Source: Oscillospiraceae bacterium (GTDB taxonomy: Bacteria; Bacillota; Clostridia; Oscillospirales; CAG-382). Taken from it: a stretch of DNA of 64,000 bases. The stretch spans positions 1-64,000 of the forward strand of contig SVRI01000006.1 in assembly GCA_015064895.1 (NCBI GenBank), in the 5' to 3' direction. Positions 35,692 through 44,332 of this stretch are shown here, in pieces. Below the pieces are notes generated by a model that saw only the letters and a program-made list of their open reading frames with translations, searched no databases and was not told the origin of the DNA. The first letter of the stretch is position 1; each line of letters opens with the position of its first letter. The position numbers and the translations under genes are program-made.

Positions 35692-36798
35692 TTGAAGCAT
35701 ATCATTCGTTTTATAAGACGGAATACGGTGTTTGCAATTGCTGTTTTTGCAATGCTTATTACCATGATTTTTGTACCTGTTGACAAGGAATATCTCGGAT
35801 ATTTTGATTTCAAGACTCTAACCTGTCTTTTCTGTGTTCTTGCTGTTGTATGTGCACTGAAGAATGTCAACTTCTTCTATATACTCGCAAAGAAAATAGT
35901 AAGAAAATTCGGCAACTTAAGAATGTGCATTATCGCCCTTGTATACATAACCTTCATAGGTTCAATGCTTATTGCCAACGACATGGCACTTCTCACATTT
36001 CTTCCTCTCGGATATTTTGTACTTGATACTACGGGCAAAAAAGAGTATATGGCATTTACATTTATCATGCAGAATATTGCGGCAAACCTCGGCGGTATGC
36101 TGACTCCCTTTGGCAATCCGCAGAATTTATATCTATATACCAAATACAACATTCCGACTCTTGAGTTTATGCAGATAATGCTTCTGCCATTTGTAATTTC
36201 CATAGCAATGATAACGGTTTGCTGTATCGTTTTTGTAAAACCCGAAAAGCTTGAAATCACCGACAACAAAGAAGGCTTTGAACCCCAAAAAACCATTCTT
36301 TATCTTGTACTGTTTTTCCTTTCAATCGCCATAGTTTTCAGAGGCATTCCCTACTGGACAGGACTTATCATCATTCCCGCAGTTCTTCTTTTTGCTGACA
36401 GAAAGGCTCTAAAGATGGTTGATTATCCATTACTCGGAACATTTGCTGCATTTTTCGTTTTTTCAAGCAACATGGCAAGAATAGAACCTGTAAGGCAGCT
36501 CATGTCAAGTCTTTTGGGTAAAAGTACTCTTATATTCTCCACCCTCTCATGTCAGTTTATAAGCAATGTTCCCTCAGCCATACTGCTTTCTCAGTTTACA
36601 GACAACTACAAGGAGCTTCTTGTCGGTGTAAACATTGGCGGAACAGGTACCTTTATTGCATCTCTTGCAAGTCTTATAACACTTCGTGAATACATGTTAA
36701 GAGATTATGAGGGATTAAAGAGATACAACAAGATGTTCTGTGCGTTCAACTTTTCTTTCCTTGCAATTCTGCTTTTGGTAATGTATTTTGTTATGTAA
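35692..36798 (+). CDS. ArsB/NhaD/CitM-type membrane transporter
   Basis: A 368-residue protein with about ten hydrophobic helices, of the ion transporter superfamily that includes ArsB, NhaD and citrate/H+ symporters. Typical features: a half-helix region VYITFIGSMLIANDMALLTF, the loop NIAANLGGMLTPFGNPQNLYLY (conserved G-x-x-T-P-F/I-G-N-P-Q-N) and in the second half SNVPSAILLSQF and NIGGTGTFIASLASLI. Shorter than the usual ~420 residues. The substrate, an anion or Na+/H+, cannot be told. The start is TTG 35692, with AAAGGAAG 7 nt upstream; in-frame ATG codons further up lack a ribosome binding site. Confidence 0.85.
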   Translation: MKHIIRFIRRNTVFAIAVFAMLITMIFVPVDKEYLGYFDFKTLTCLFCVLAVVCALKNVNFFYILAKKIVRKFGNLRMCIIALVYITFIGSMLIANDMALLTFLPLGYFVLDTTGKKEYMAFTFIMQNIAANLGGMLTPFGNPQNLYLYTKYNIPTLEFMQIMLLPFVISIAMITVCCIVFVKPEKLEITDNKEGFEPQKTILYLVLFFLSIAIVFRGIPYWTGLIIIPAVLLFADRKALKMVDYPLLGTFAAFFVFSSNMARIEPVRQLMSSLLGKSTLIFSTLSCQFISNVPSAILLSQFTDNYKELLVGVNIGGTGTFIASLASLITLREYMLRDYEGLKRYNKMFCAFNFSFLAILLLVMYFVM

Positions 36799-36842
36799 AA
36801 AAATACTATAATGGGTGTTTCCTTAGGAATAAATAAAATTAG

Positions 36843-36869
36843 AAGGCGTGCTGCGGTACGTCTTTTTTT
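36843..36869 (+). terminator. Terminator of the transporter gene
   Basis: GGCGTGC (36845-36851), TGCG loop, GTACGTC (36856-36862), with A-T extension and T7 tail. Confidence 0.8.
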
Positions 36870-36888
36870 ATGCTTTTAGGAACACAAA

Positions 36889-36919
36889 AAAGCCAGCAAG
36901 CAAAATACTCGCTGACTTT
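36889..36919 (-). terminator. Terminator of the STAND NTPase operon
   Basis: AAAGCCAGC (36889-36897) with GCTGACTTT (36911-36919); on the minus strand the stem uses a T-G pair and is followed by TTTTTTGTG. The stem is the inverted near-copy of the element at 28188-28218. Confidence 0.8.
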
Positions 36920-36956
36920 AATTTATTCTCTATATTGTTCTTAAGATTATCTTTTT

Positions 36957-39437
36957 TTATTTTATGTATTCAAATGAAAAATCGTCATAAAAATATTCAT
37001 TTGTATTTTGATACAGCTCATATGCCTTATCATATCCGCAAAGATCACTGCAAAGATTGAAAAAACCGTATATGTGAAAATCCGTTTCATTTGTAAGGTA
37101 TGATAAAACAGCACTTGAAAACGCACAATACAGTTTATCCGAATCATATTGCCTTGTACCGTATTTCAGATAATTATAAACAGCAAAAGCAATATAATCA
37201 TCACCATTTAAGTTTTCGTATTTATTTCCTATGCAAATCCTTTCATACAGGCTGTCGGCAAAGCCGTGATTGATTTTTGGATTGCAGGTCTTATTCTCAA
37301 AATACATCGAACTTACAACATGGCAAAGTTTTTCCTCAAACGCCGCAGTATGTGTTATTCTGTGCAAAAGCATTGCTATAAGTTCACTCATAAGCTTTCT
37401 TCTGTTTTCTGTCATAACTTTTTCGTTATAAAAATCAATAAGCCAAAGAGCAAGATTCTGCTTTGATAGATTGGATATCTTTTCACAGTCAACCACAAGC
37501 TTCACAAAACCCATCTTTAGCAGGTACGCATAACACTCATCCGACACATTATAATCCTGATTCAGAACTATTCTGACAAGACTCAAAGGATTTTTGCTAC
37601 GGCTTACAGTACTTACAATCATTTCGGCATATCTTTTTGCACCCGATTTTGTACCGCCGTCATATCCTCGAAGTACAAATCTTTTATTGTCTGATAAGCG
37701 TTTTTTGATATCAGTTTCATTAAAGAGCTTTTCTATATTCCATTTGACTTCAAAGAAATCACAGAAATTTTCAAAGCCTGTAAAAATTCTGCCCATATGG
37801 ACATTCATGCTTTCATACAATTCCGAGTACTGTAATGACATTATTTCATCAGCATCGCCTGTATTCTTTTGTGAAAGCCATATTTCAAGATACTTATAAT
37901 AAATCACATACAGAGATAACGTGTTTTCGGAATATCCCATACAGAGTCCCGTTGCAGATTCTGAATCTGCAAAGCTGTTACATGTATATTTTATACTTGT
38001 ATCAAAGCAATCTCTGAAGGAATTATATGAGCCCTTAGAATCAATGACACAAAAGCCCGAAAAGGTCTCAAGTCCGATTTTGATAACTGCTTCAACGGCA
38101 TTCATTCTTATGTCAGACTCTTTTGTTACATCCAAGATTTCACACATGACTTTATGAAGAAGCTTCATTATTGAAGCATTGGCATCATAAAGCTCTGTCG
38201 GCATATTTCTGAGCAATGACACACAAAGCCTAACCATGTCAAGAAGAAAACTCAATCTGTATCCAAAAGCTGTATCGTTTGTTTCAATGTCATAGGATGT
38301 ATATATTTCAAAAAGACAGTCTTCTGACATTTTTTCATAAAGAAGTTCAAGGTAATACGGCAAATTATTGGACAGAAGATGATGATAATAAAGATTTTCG
38401 CCGTTCGTTGCAAGTCTGTCAAGTACTTTTACAAACAGCATATTATACAGTTTCTTACAAGCATCATTATCGCAAAATGCAAAATATGTATACAGTTCGG
38501 AAAACTCATCACTGAACACGATTTCCAATATTTCTTCATACTCGGAATACGCTTTTGCAAATGTATTCTTTACATTTTGGGAAAGATCAAAATCCGTTGC
38601 TTCTTCAAAGAAACCCATAAGTGTTCTGCAATTATCGGCATCGGGCTTCAGAAGTGAAAACACCATTTCACAAACATATCTGTCAACATATATTCTGCCG
38701 TCGGTTCTTTCTCTGACAAGCTTAAAACTTATAAGCTTATCAAGTCCTGTGGCAAGTTTCCCAAGATAAAACTTAACCGAATCTCTGTCAAAAACACCTG
38801 AATCACTGCTTATGATTTCTGTATTGTCACAAAGGTAATACTGCATTGCCGACAAGGACATGAGAAGTACCTTTTCGTCATTACTGAGATTGTTACATAT
38901 ATCGTTAAATCTATCTAAGGTAATAATACAATCGTCATCAAGGCATATCTTTTCAAATCCGTATTCACCGCAATCAATGTCACATCTTGAACAAAGAATA
39001 ATGTGACAGTCACTTGATGCAACATGCCGCATATAAGGGCTTATTGCACCTATATCATAATTATCTATCACAACAAGAGTGTTCTTACCAAGGCACTTTT
39101 CAAAAAAGTCAAGTTCACTGCCGTCAAGGTATCCCCTAGTATTGGCAATGGCACGAACAATAGCTCTTTTCAAAATACAATCGACAGACAAGATTGATGA
39201 TTTATCGTAATACAGATGTTTTTCTTTATCAAAGACAACATAAAACACACGGTCATAACAGTTTAAGTGCTTATAAACATATTCCAAAGCAAGATGTGTT
39301 TTACCGCTTCCTGCTTTTCCTGTTACCGCAATTTTTTTGCAGGTTGGTATACTTATACTGTTTAGATAAGTATCAACTTTGGGGCATTCGATTAAAATGC
39401 CATTGTCCTGAGAATAAATAGTTGCCATTATCTTCAC
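36957..39437 (-). CDS. STAND/NB-ARC-like P-loop NTPase of unknown function
   Basis: An 826-residue cytoplasmic protein that I cannot assign to a named family. The NTPase lies right at the N-terminus: Walker A VTGKAGSGKTHLAL (K46), Walker B LVVIDNYD (D125), and HIILCSR (about 145-151) resembling the STAND sensor/arginine motif. A winged-helix-like segment follows around 185-285 (NDEKVLLMSLSAMQYYL ... DGRIYVDRYVCEMVFSLL). The remaining ~540 residues are helical, with no recognisable repeats or enzyme motif, and may form the sensor. There is no N-terminal effector domain. The start is GTG 39437 with AAAGGA 8 nt upstream; ATG 39428 is an alternative. It follows the Spo0A-C-like gene by 58 bp, so they probably form one operon. 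The nearest class is STAND regulators; the function is unknown. Confidence 0.85.
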   Translation of the reverse strand: MKIMATIYSQDNGILIECPKVDTYLNSISIPTCKKIAVTGKAGSGKTHLALEYVYKHLNCYDRVFYVVFDKEKHLYYDKSSILSVDCILKRAIVRAIANTRGYLDGSELDFFEKCLGKNTLVVIDNYDIGAISPYMRHVASSDCHIILCSRCDIDCGEYGFEKICLDDDCIITLDRFNDICNNLSNDEKVLLMSLSAMQYYLCDNTEIISSDSGVFDRDSVKFYLGKLATGLDKLISFKLVRERTDGRIYVDRYVCEMVFSLLKPDADNCRTLMGFFEEATDFDLSQNVKNTFAKAYSEYEEILEIVFSDEFSELYTYFAFCDNDACKKLYNMLFVKVLDRLATNGENLYYHHLLSNNLPYYLELLYEKMSEDCLFEIYTSYDIETNDTAFGYRLSFLLDMVRLCVSLLRNMPTELYDANASIMKLLHKVMCEILDVTKESDIRMNAVEAVIKIGLETFSGFCVIDSKGSYNSFRDCFDTSIKYTCNSFADSESATGLCMGYSENTLSLYVIYYKYLEIWLSQKNTGDADEIMSLQYSELYESMNVHMGRIFTGFENFCDFFEVKWNIEKLFNETDIKKRLSDNKRFVLRGYDGGTKSGAKRYAEMIVSTVSRSKNPLSLVRIVLNQDYNVSDECYAYLLKMGFVKLVVDCEKISNLSKQNLALWLIDFYNEKVMTENRRKLMSELIAMLLHRITHTAAFEEKLCHVVSSMYFENKTCNPKINHGFADSLYERICIGNKYENLNGDDYIAFAVYNYLKYGTRQYDSDKLYCAFSSAVLSYLTNETDFHIYGFFNLCSDLCGYDKAYELYQNTNEYFYDDFSFEYIK

Positions 39438-39495
39438 CAAAACATCCTTTTTACATATAAAGTCAATCGGCAAAAAAGGCGGCATGGCCGTCTTT

Positions 39496-40077
39496 TTATG
39501 AAGTATATGTTTTTCTTTTGAAATTACATTCACAGATAAGATACCACACAAGAATATCCACAAGCTCTTTTACCGTAACGTCTTCGACGGTTCTGTGCGT
39601 AAGCTCCTCCAAAGAAGGATACTTCAAGGCAAAGTTTGCAGTCGGTTTTGCAAATGTGCAGGCATATCTGCATAGTCTTTCACAGTTATGGGCATTGATG
39701 CCGAATTTCTTTGCAACAACCGGATATACATCCTTCATTTTATAGCTGCCTTGCGACAATGTGATTCTTACACATTCAAGAACAAGCATTTCAAGAAGTC
39801 TGAAGCCTTTTACAGATTCCGGAATTTGAAGTGAAATAAGCACAGGCCTCAGCTTTGTAAATACAAATCCTCTTTCGCCGTCTTCCGCAATTCTATTTCT
39901 GAGATTTATCTTACCTATAAAATCAGATTTTTCAGTTTCTGAAAAATCATAATCATCTTGTATGGGATAGCAATAATCAATAATAAAGCTTTCAAGGTCA
40001 TACACAAGTTTTTTATATTCATCGGATTTATGTATTTCTTCTATTTTCGCCCTTGTTTTTTCTAAATCATAAAGCAT
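39496..40077 (-). CDS. Stand-alone Spo0A C-terminal-like DNA-binding protein
   Basis: A 193-residue protein. The first ~70 residues are a charged helical region with no receiver (CheY) domain. Residues about 75-182 resemble the Spo0A C-terminal effector domain: LISLQIPESVKGFRLLEMLV parallels the IGIP-x-H-(I/L)-KGY-x-YL region. DVYPVVAKKFGINAHNCERL parallels LYP-x-IA-x-KF-x-TT-x-x-x-VER, the recognition helix-turn-helix. A final ELVDILVWYLI helix matches the EFIAMVADKL end. So it should bind DNA without needing phosphorylation. ATG 40077 is chosen because CGGAG lies upstream; an in-frame codon at 40176 has no support. It is the first gene of the operon with the NTPase. The similarity is by eye, not by search. 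Confidence 0.8.
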   Translation of the reverse strand: MLYDLEKTRAKIEEIHKSDEYKKLVYDLESFIIDYCYPIQDDYDFSETEKSDFIGKINLRNRIAEDGERGFVFTKLRPVLISLQIPESVKGFRLLEMLVLECVRITLSQGSYKMKDVYPVVAKKFGINAHNCERLCRYACTFAKPTANFALKYPSLEELTHRTVEDVTVKELVDILVWYLICECNFKRKTYTS

Positions 40078-40123
40078 GTCTATTCTCCGACTGTATATTT
40101 CGTCACAACAAGACGATGAATAT

Positions 40124-40157
40124 ATTTTACCACATACAAATAAAGAATTTTGTCGAA
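40124..40157 (-). promoter_or_regulatory. Putative Spo0A-activated promoter of the Spo0A-C-like/NTPase operon
   Basis: On the minus strand TTCGACA (40157-40151; the other strand reads TGTCGAA, the 0A-box core) is followed after 21 bp by TAAAAT (40129-40124). Known Spo0A-activated sigma-A promoters place a 0A box over the -35 with a long spacer. The spoIIE promoter in this window has the same geometry. Confidence 0.55.
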
Positions 40158-40187
40158 TTTTGAAATCAAAATCCAATATAATGCAAA

Positions 40188-40210
40188 AAAGACGGTTAAA
40201 AACCGTCTTT
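40188..40210 (-). terminator. Terminator of rpmE
   Basis: AAAGACGGTT (40188-40197), AAA loop, AACCGTCTTT (40201-40210), followed on the minus strand by TTTGC. It separates rpmE from the Spo0A-C-like operon promoter. Confidence 0.8.
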
Positions 40211-40226
40211 AAAATTGCATTTTCAA

Positions 40227-40427
40227 TTAGTCAAGATTAAACTTCTTCTTGAACTTGTCAACACGTCCGCCTGCATCTACGAACTTCTGCTTACCTGTAA
40301 AGAAAGGATGGCACTTAGAGCAAATATCAACTCTGAGTTCGGGCTTTGTGGAACGAGTTGTGAATGTTTCGCCGCAAGCACACTTTACTGTTGCTTCAAC
40401 GTATTCAGGATGAATTCCCTGCTTCAT
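40227..40427 (-). CDS. rpmE: 50S ribosomal protein L31 (bL31), zinc-binding form
   Basis: A 66-residue protein, [21 protein letters not shown]. It retains the zinc-binding C+ form: CAC near residue 16 and [14 protein letters not shown]. The end [16 protein letters not shown] is typical. AAGGAG lies upstream of the ATG. It is transcribed alone between a good promoter and its own terminator. Confidence 0.97.
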   Translation of the reverse strand: MKQGIHPEYVEATVKCACGETFTTRSTKPELRVDICSKCHPFFTGKQKFVDAGGRVDKFKKKFNLD

Positions 40428-40471
40428 TTATTTTCACTCCTTATATAAGAATCTCTATTTCGTACTTTGGT

Positions 40472-40500
40472 ATTATAACACATATAAATTCACATTGCAA
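40472..40500 (-). promoter_or_regulatory. Sigma-A promoter for rpmE
   Basis: Minus strand TTGCAA (40500-40495), 17 bp, TATAAT (40477-40472), about 45 bp upstream of the ATG. Confidence 0.75.
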
Positions 40501-40572
40501 GAGTTATTTCATTTTAAATGAAAATATTTTATGAACAAGCAACTTGCTTTATTAATTTTTATACCTCTCTGC

Positions 40573-40606
40573 TTCGACAAGTTTTTTTATCGTTATATGC
40601 TAGAAT
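40573..40606 (+). promoter_or_regulatory. Spo0A-type promoter of spoIIE
   Basis: TTCGACA (40573-40579; 0A-box core TGTCGAA on the other strand), 21 bp, TAGAAT (40601-40606), about 48 bp before the spoIIE start. In B. subtilis spoIIE is a known Spo0A-activated, sigma-A-dependent gene with a long promoter spacer, which supports this reading. Confidence 0.65.
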
Positions 40607-40653
40607 TAAGCAGAACTCTTAATTGTGGAACGGAAGGAAATGAAAAGAACAAG

Positions 40654-42990
40654 ATGAACAACAAAAACAAGCTATTTATTTCAAGTTTTAACAATACCTC
40701 AAAAAAGCTCAGAATGAAAATCAGATGCTTATGTGCCGTTATTTCAAGATGTATTTTGCCGTTTGATTATGAGCTTGAAGGCAGAGTAATAAGAAAACAC
40801 ACAAACACAAAAAGCATCTTTTTCTTTTTTACACTGTCCTTTCTTCTTGGATTTTCAAAGCTTGACATGGGTATATATCCCTTTGGTCCGGCAATAATTA
40901 TTGCCGGCATCGGGGATATGAGTATTGTTTGTTTTTTCGGTGCTGCTCTTGCTGCTTTATTTCAAGGCTTTACGGGTATTATACAATTCATATGCTTTTT
41001 CCTCGTGTTCTTCATACGCAAAAGCATATCAAAAGGAAATTTTGATGAATCACTCAAAGCACGGATGCTTACATCTTTGTGTACCTCGGCATTTATCGGA
41101 GCATGCACGCAAATTACATCCAAGGCCTCTACCGACACGGTTATCAGATTCATGTCTTACGTAATCATAACCATCATCAGCACTTATCTTTTTTACGGTG
41201 CCATGAGACCAAAAAAAGCTTACCAATCGGACAGCTTTTACACGCTTTGCATATTTGCCGTGTGCATGTGTCTTGTTCCGGCTTTTACACGGCTTTCATT
41301 CGCAAAAATCGACCTATCGCTTTTATTCTCATGTCTTGCAACATTATGGATATCCAAAGCAAAAGGGCCGATATACGGGTGTGTATGCGGGTTTATTACG
41401 GGATTTGCATGTGTAAACCCAATGTACTCTGCCCCTTTAGGAATATGCGGTCTGATATCCGGTCATCTTTTTCCTAAAAGCAAAATTTTTGCAATTCTTT
41501 CGCTTCCCGTTGTTTCACTCTTTTCGGGTATTTATCTTTTCGGCACAAAATCGGTTTACAACTTTTTACCTTTTACTGTCTTTGCTGCAACAATATTTGT
41601 TTTTACTCACAAATACATCCCTGACATATTTGACAACCGTTCAAAGAAAAACACCGTTCCATCAAAAGTCGTCGCCAAAACAACAGAATTTGAAAAGGTG
41701 TCGGAGTCTCTATCGGGGCTTTCATCAATAATATACAAATTTTCAGAACATCTTAAAGCACCGGGAAATCTGGAAACAGGAGATGTTTTTGACAAAGCCT
41801 TCAACCATGTATGTGAAGGATGTTCCATGAATTCAATGTGCTATGCCAAAAGAGAATGCAACTTTCCTCGCGTAAAAAGCCAAACCGTTTCAATTCTTCA
41901 TTCACGTATTCTGAAGCAGGACGAGCTTTCGGATATGCTGCTTGGCAAATGTATAAAAGCGGGCGAGCTTTGTGACTACATAAATGCCGAATACTCTGAG
42001 CTCAATTTTCAGACACTTAAATCTAACAGGACGCAGACGGTTGCATCCTTATACAATTCAATGTCAAATCTTATAAAAAGTACTTCCAAAACCGAAAACG
42101 AAAACAAGGTACGCGATTCACATCTTGAAAAAACATTGGGCAATGCATTACAAAACATAGGTGTTGTGTTTTCAAGAATATCGGTAAACGGCACACGTGA
42201 AAAAATCATTCTTGTTCACGGGGTTAAGCCTGACAGTATTCCCTGTTCTTCTGCCGAGTTATCCCAATACCTTTCAAGAGAATGCCGGGTAAAGCTGTCG
42301 GAACCGAGTTTTGACATATCAGACAGTGCTGACATGATTATAAAATTCAACCGCGGTGAAATCATATCCCTTGAATATGCCCAGTGCTGCAAATCAAAAA
42401 GAGAAAACGATGTTAGCGGCGATACCGTGAGTCTGTTTGAAAGTGACAACGGATACTTTTATTCAATTATAGCAGATGGCATGGGAAGCGGCAAAGCAGC
42501 TGCCGCCACATCAAGACTATCATGCGTTTTTCTCGAAAAAATGCTTTGCATCGGTGCATCAAAGAATGTATGTCTTGAAATGCTGAATAATCTTCTTTTA
42601 TCAAAAAACGATGAGACTTTTTCGACGGTTGACATGCTTGAAATTGACAAATTATCGGGTTCGGCTTACTTCATAAAAGCAGGTGCGGCTCCTTCTTTTG
42701 TGCTACGAAAAAACCATCTTTACAAAATAGCCTCCGAAACACCGCCTGTTGGCATAATTTCCTCTTTCAGTGCCGAAAGCACACGCTTTAATCTTGAAAA
42801 GGAAGATACTGTAATCATGGTATCAGACGGAGTTGTTCAATCGGATGCCGATGCAGTATGGTTATCGGAAATCATAGGTCCCGCAAACGACATTCAGCCG
42901 GCTCAACTGGCAGCAAGGATAATTGACAAGGCAAAAAGCATCAAGGACCGTCCTGACGACACCTCCGTATGTGTAATCAGAGTAATCTGA
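40654..42990 (+). CDS. spoIIE: Stage II sporulation protein E
   Basis: Membrane-bound PP2C phosphatase that dephosphorylates SpoIIAA to release sigma-F in the forespore and also interacts with FtsZ at the polar septum. The protein has 778 residues: a short cytoplasmic N-terminus, about ten membrane helices (about 58-320), a central region with a Cys-rich segment (HVCEGCSMNSMCYAKREC), and a C-terminal PP2C domain. The latter shows IADGMGSGKAAAATSRLS, MVSDGVVQSDAD and DDTSVCVIRV, the metal-binding aspartates. ATG 40654 is the most plausible start; the purine-rich AAGGAAATGAAAAG upstream is spaced a little far. The promoter has a Spo0A box. Confidence 0.95.
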   Translation: MNNKNKLFISSFNNTSKKLRMKIRCLCAVISRCILPFDYELEGRVIRKHTNTKSIFFFFTLSFLLGFSKLDMGIYPFGPAIIIAGIGDMSIVCFFGAALAALFQGFTGIIQFICFFLVFFIRKSISKGNFDESLKARMLTSLCTSAFIGACTQITSKASTDTVIRFMSYVIITIISTYLFYGAMRPKKAYQSDSFYTLCIFAVCMCLVPAFTRLSFAKIDLSLLFSCLATLWISKAKGPIYGCVCGFITGFACVNPMYSAPLGICGLISGHLFPKSKIFAILSLPVVSLFSGIYLFGTKSVYNFLPFTVFAATIFVFTHKYIPDIFDNRSKKNTVPSKVVAKTTEFEKVSESLSGLSSIIYKFSEHLKAPGNLETGDVFDKAFNHVCEGCSMNSMCYAKRECNFPRVKSQTVSILHSRILKQDELSDMLLGKCIKAGELCDYINAEYSELNFQTLKSNRTQTVASLYNSMSNLIKSTSKTENENKVRDSHLEKTLGNALQNIGVVFSRISVNGTREKIILVHGVKPDSIPCSSAELSQYLSRECRVKLSEPSFDISDSADMIIKFNRGEIISLEYAQCCKSKRENDVSGDTVSLFESDNGYFYSIIADGMGSGKAAAATSRLSCVFLEKMLCIGASKNVCLEMLNNLLLSKNDETFSTVDMLEIDKLSGSAYFIKAGAAPSFVLRKNHLYKIASETPPVGIISSFSAESTRFNLEKEDTVIMVSDGVVQSDADAVWLSEIIGPANDIQPAQLAARIIDKAKSIKDRPDDTSVCVIRVI

Positions 42991-43037
42991 CTTTGACAAA
43001 CAGCTTTGTTTATGATACAATTCTTTTGGTGATTCAA

Positions 43038-43478
43038 ATGAATGTAATTATTGATGCAGATGCCTGTCCCGTTGTAAGAATCGCGGTGGAACAAGCAAAA
43101 AAAGCAGGTGTTCCCGTTATATGCATATGCGACACATCCCACATACTTTCCGACGATTATGCGACTGTTTTGACCGTCGATAAGGGTAGAGATTCCGTTG
43201 ATATTGCTGTTGTCAACTCAAGCAAAAAAGGTGATATTGTAATCACCCAGGACTACGGCGTTGCTTCAATGGCTTTGGCAAAGGGTGCAAGATGCATAAA
43301 TCAGAACGGCTTATATTATACTGAAAACAACATTGATTCTCTCATGGAAATCAGGCACATTGCAAGTGTTGAGAGACGGAAAAATTCAAAGCATCATCTT
43401 AAAGGTCCAAAAAAAAGAACTGCTTTGGATGATGAGAGATTTCTCAAGGCATTTACCGCTCTTTTGAATGATAAATGA
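43038..43478 (+). CDS. YaiI/YqxD-family (UPF0178) protein
   Basis: A 146-residue protein of the UPF0178 family, related to PIN-like nuclease folds. It begins MNVIIDADACPVVRIAVEQA, with VDKGRDSVDIAVVNSSKKGDIVITQDYGVA in the middle, the conserved acidic residues of the putative active site, and ends with KGPKKRTALDDERFLKAF. Molecular function is not established. ATG 43038 has GGTGA upstream. It starts 47 bp after spoIIE and may be cotranscribed with it. Confidence 0.92.
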   Translation: MNVIIDADACPVVRIAVEQAKKAGVPVICICDTSHILSDDYATVLTVDKGRDSVDIAVVNSSKKGDIVITQDYGVASMALAKGARCINQNGLYYTENNIDSLMEIRHIASVERRKNSKHHLKGPKKRTALDDERFLKAFTALLNDK

Positions 43479-43507
43479 AGAAGCACCTCAACCAGGAGGT
43501 GCTTCTT
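43478..43507 (+). terminator. Bidirectional terminator after the UPF0178 gene
   Basis: Perfect 12-bp stem AAGAAGCACCTC / GAGGTGCTTCTT with an AACCAG loop, starting in the stop codon. It also lies just past the end of the convergent membrane-protein gene. Confidence 0.85.
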
Positions 43508-43514
43508 TAATTCA

Positions 43515-44189
43515 TTATTTCTTTTCCACATCGAACTTTACATCCTTGAAAACTCCGGCTCTTTCACTTTTGCCGTCAAATATCAGATATTTACAAAGGG
43601 GTTCGTAGTCGCCCTTTTCATTTACCATTTCAATTTCAAGGGTATATGAATGGTACTGCTTATTACCGTCTTTATCGAGCCCGGCCTTTTCAAGTTCAAT
43701 ATCTTCAAAGCATACTCTTATATATCTGAAGCGTTCACGATCTGCCTTTTCATACCAGTATTCTTCATAGACATTCCCTTTTTCATCAACAAGACGCAGT
43801 TTAAAAGGTATGCCGTTGAATTTACCCTTTACGATATCATGATTGTACTTTATTGAAAACTGAAGCTGGTCTGTTGCAGGAATATGATAAAGTGAATTGA
43901 ACTCCACTATTCTTCCCTGATCGACGCTTTCCCATGCCGACTGCATACCGTACTTTCTTACCTTTACCGATTCGGGATTCTTTTCATATGCTTCATAAAA
44001 TTCCTCATTCATCAGCACCTTATGTACTATGGGATGATTCTTAGCTGTAATGCATCTGTACATAAGCAAAAGACATATGAGAAGAATAATTCCAATACCC
44101 AGCCACTTAATTATTGATACAACGATATTGGGTTTTGACGTTTTTTCATTAAAAATATCTGCACTTTCATTTATATTAAAATCACTCAA
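43515..44189 (-). CDS. Single-pass membrane protein of unknown function
   Basis: A 224-residue protein I do not recognise. A short cytoplasmic N-terminus is followed by one membrane helix (about 22-46, SIIKWLGIGIILLICLLLMY) and a soluble ~175-residue domain rich in Tyr, Lys and Glu with beta character (IVEFNSLYHIPATDQLQFSI ... FKLRLVDEKGNVYEEYWYE). The start is set to TTG 44189. The consensus promoter ends at 44208, so transcription begins about 44201, excluding the upstream in-frame ATG at 44249; AGGTGAGG precedes the TTG. A GTG at 44198 is a weaker alternative. It is divergent from ftsW. Confidence 0.75.
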   Translation of the reverse strand: MSDFNINESADIFNEKTSKPNIVVSIIKWLGIGIILLICLLLMYRCITAKNHPIVHKVLMNEEFYEAYEKNPESVKVRKYGMQSAWESVDQGRIVEFNSLYHIPATDQLQFSIKYNHDIVKGKFNGIPFKLRLVDEKGNVYEEYWYEKADRERFRYIRVCFEDIELEKAGLDKDGNKQYHSYTLEIEMVNEKGDYEPLCKYLIFDGKSERAGVFKDVKFDVEKK

Positions 44190-44207
44190 GGGCCTCACCT
44201 CACCTGT

Positions 44208-44236
44208 ATTATAACAACAAAATATTATGTTTGCAA
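44208..44236 (-). promoter_or_regulatory. Sigma-A promoter of the one-pass membrane protein
   Basis: Minus strand TTGCAA (44236-44231), 17 bp, TATAAT (44213-44208). It implies a leader of only about 12 nt. Confidence 0.75.
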
Positions 44237-44270
44237 GAATAAATAACATATAAAATTTATATTTTTTATA

Positions 44271-44299
44271 TTTACTTATTTTGAAAGCGGTTGTATAAT
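44271..44299 (+). promoter_or_regulatory. Putative promoter of ftsW
   Basis: TTTACT (44271-44276), 17 bp, TATAAT (44294-44299), 34 bp before the GTG start. Confidence 0.55.
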
Positions 44300-44332
44300 A
44301 TTTATAAATCATTTATGGAAAGGAGGAACACC

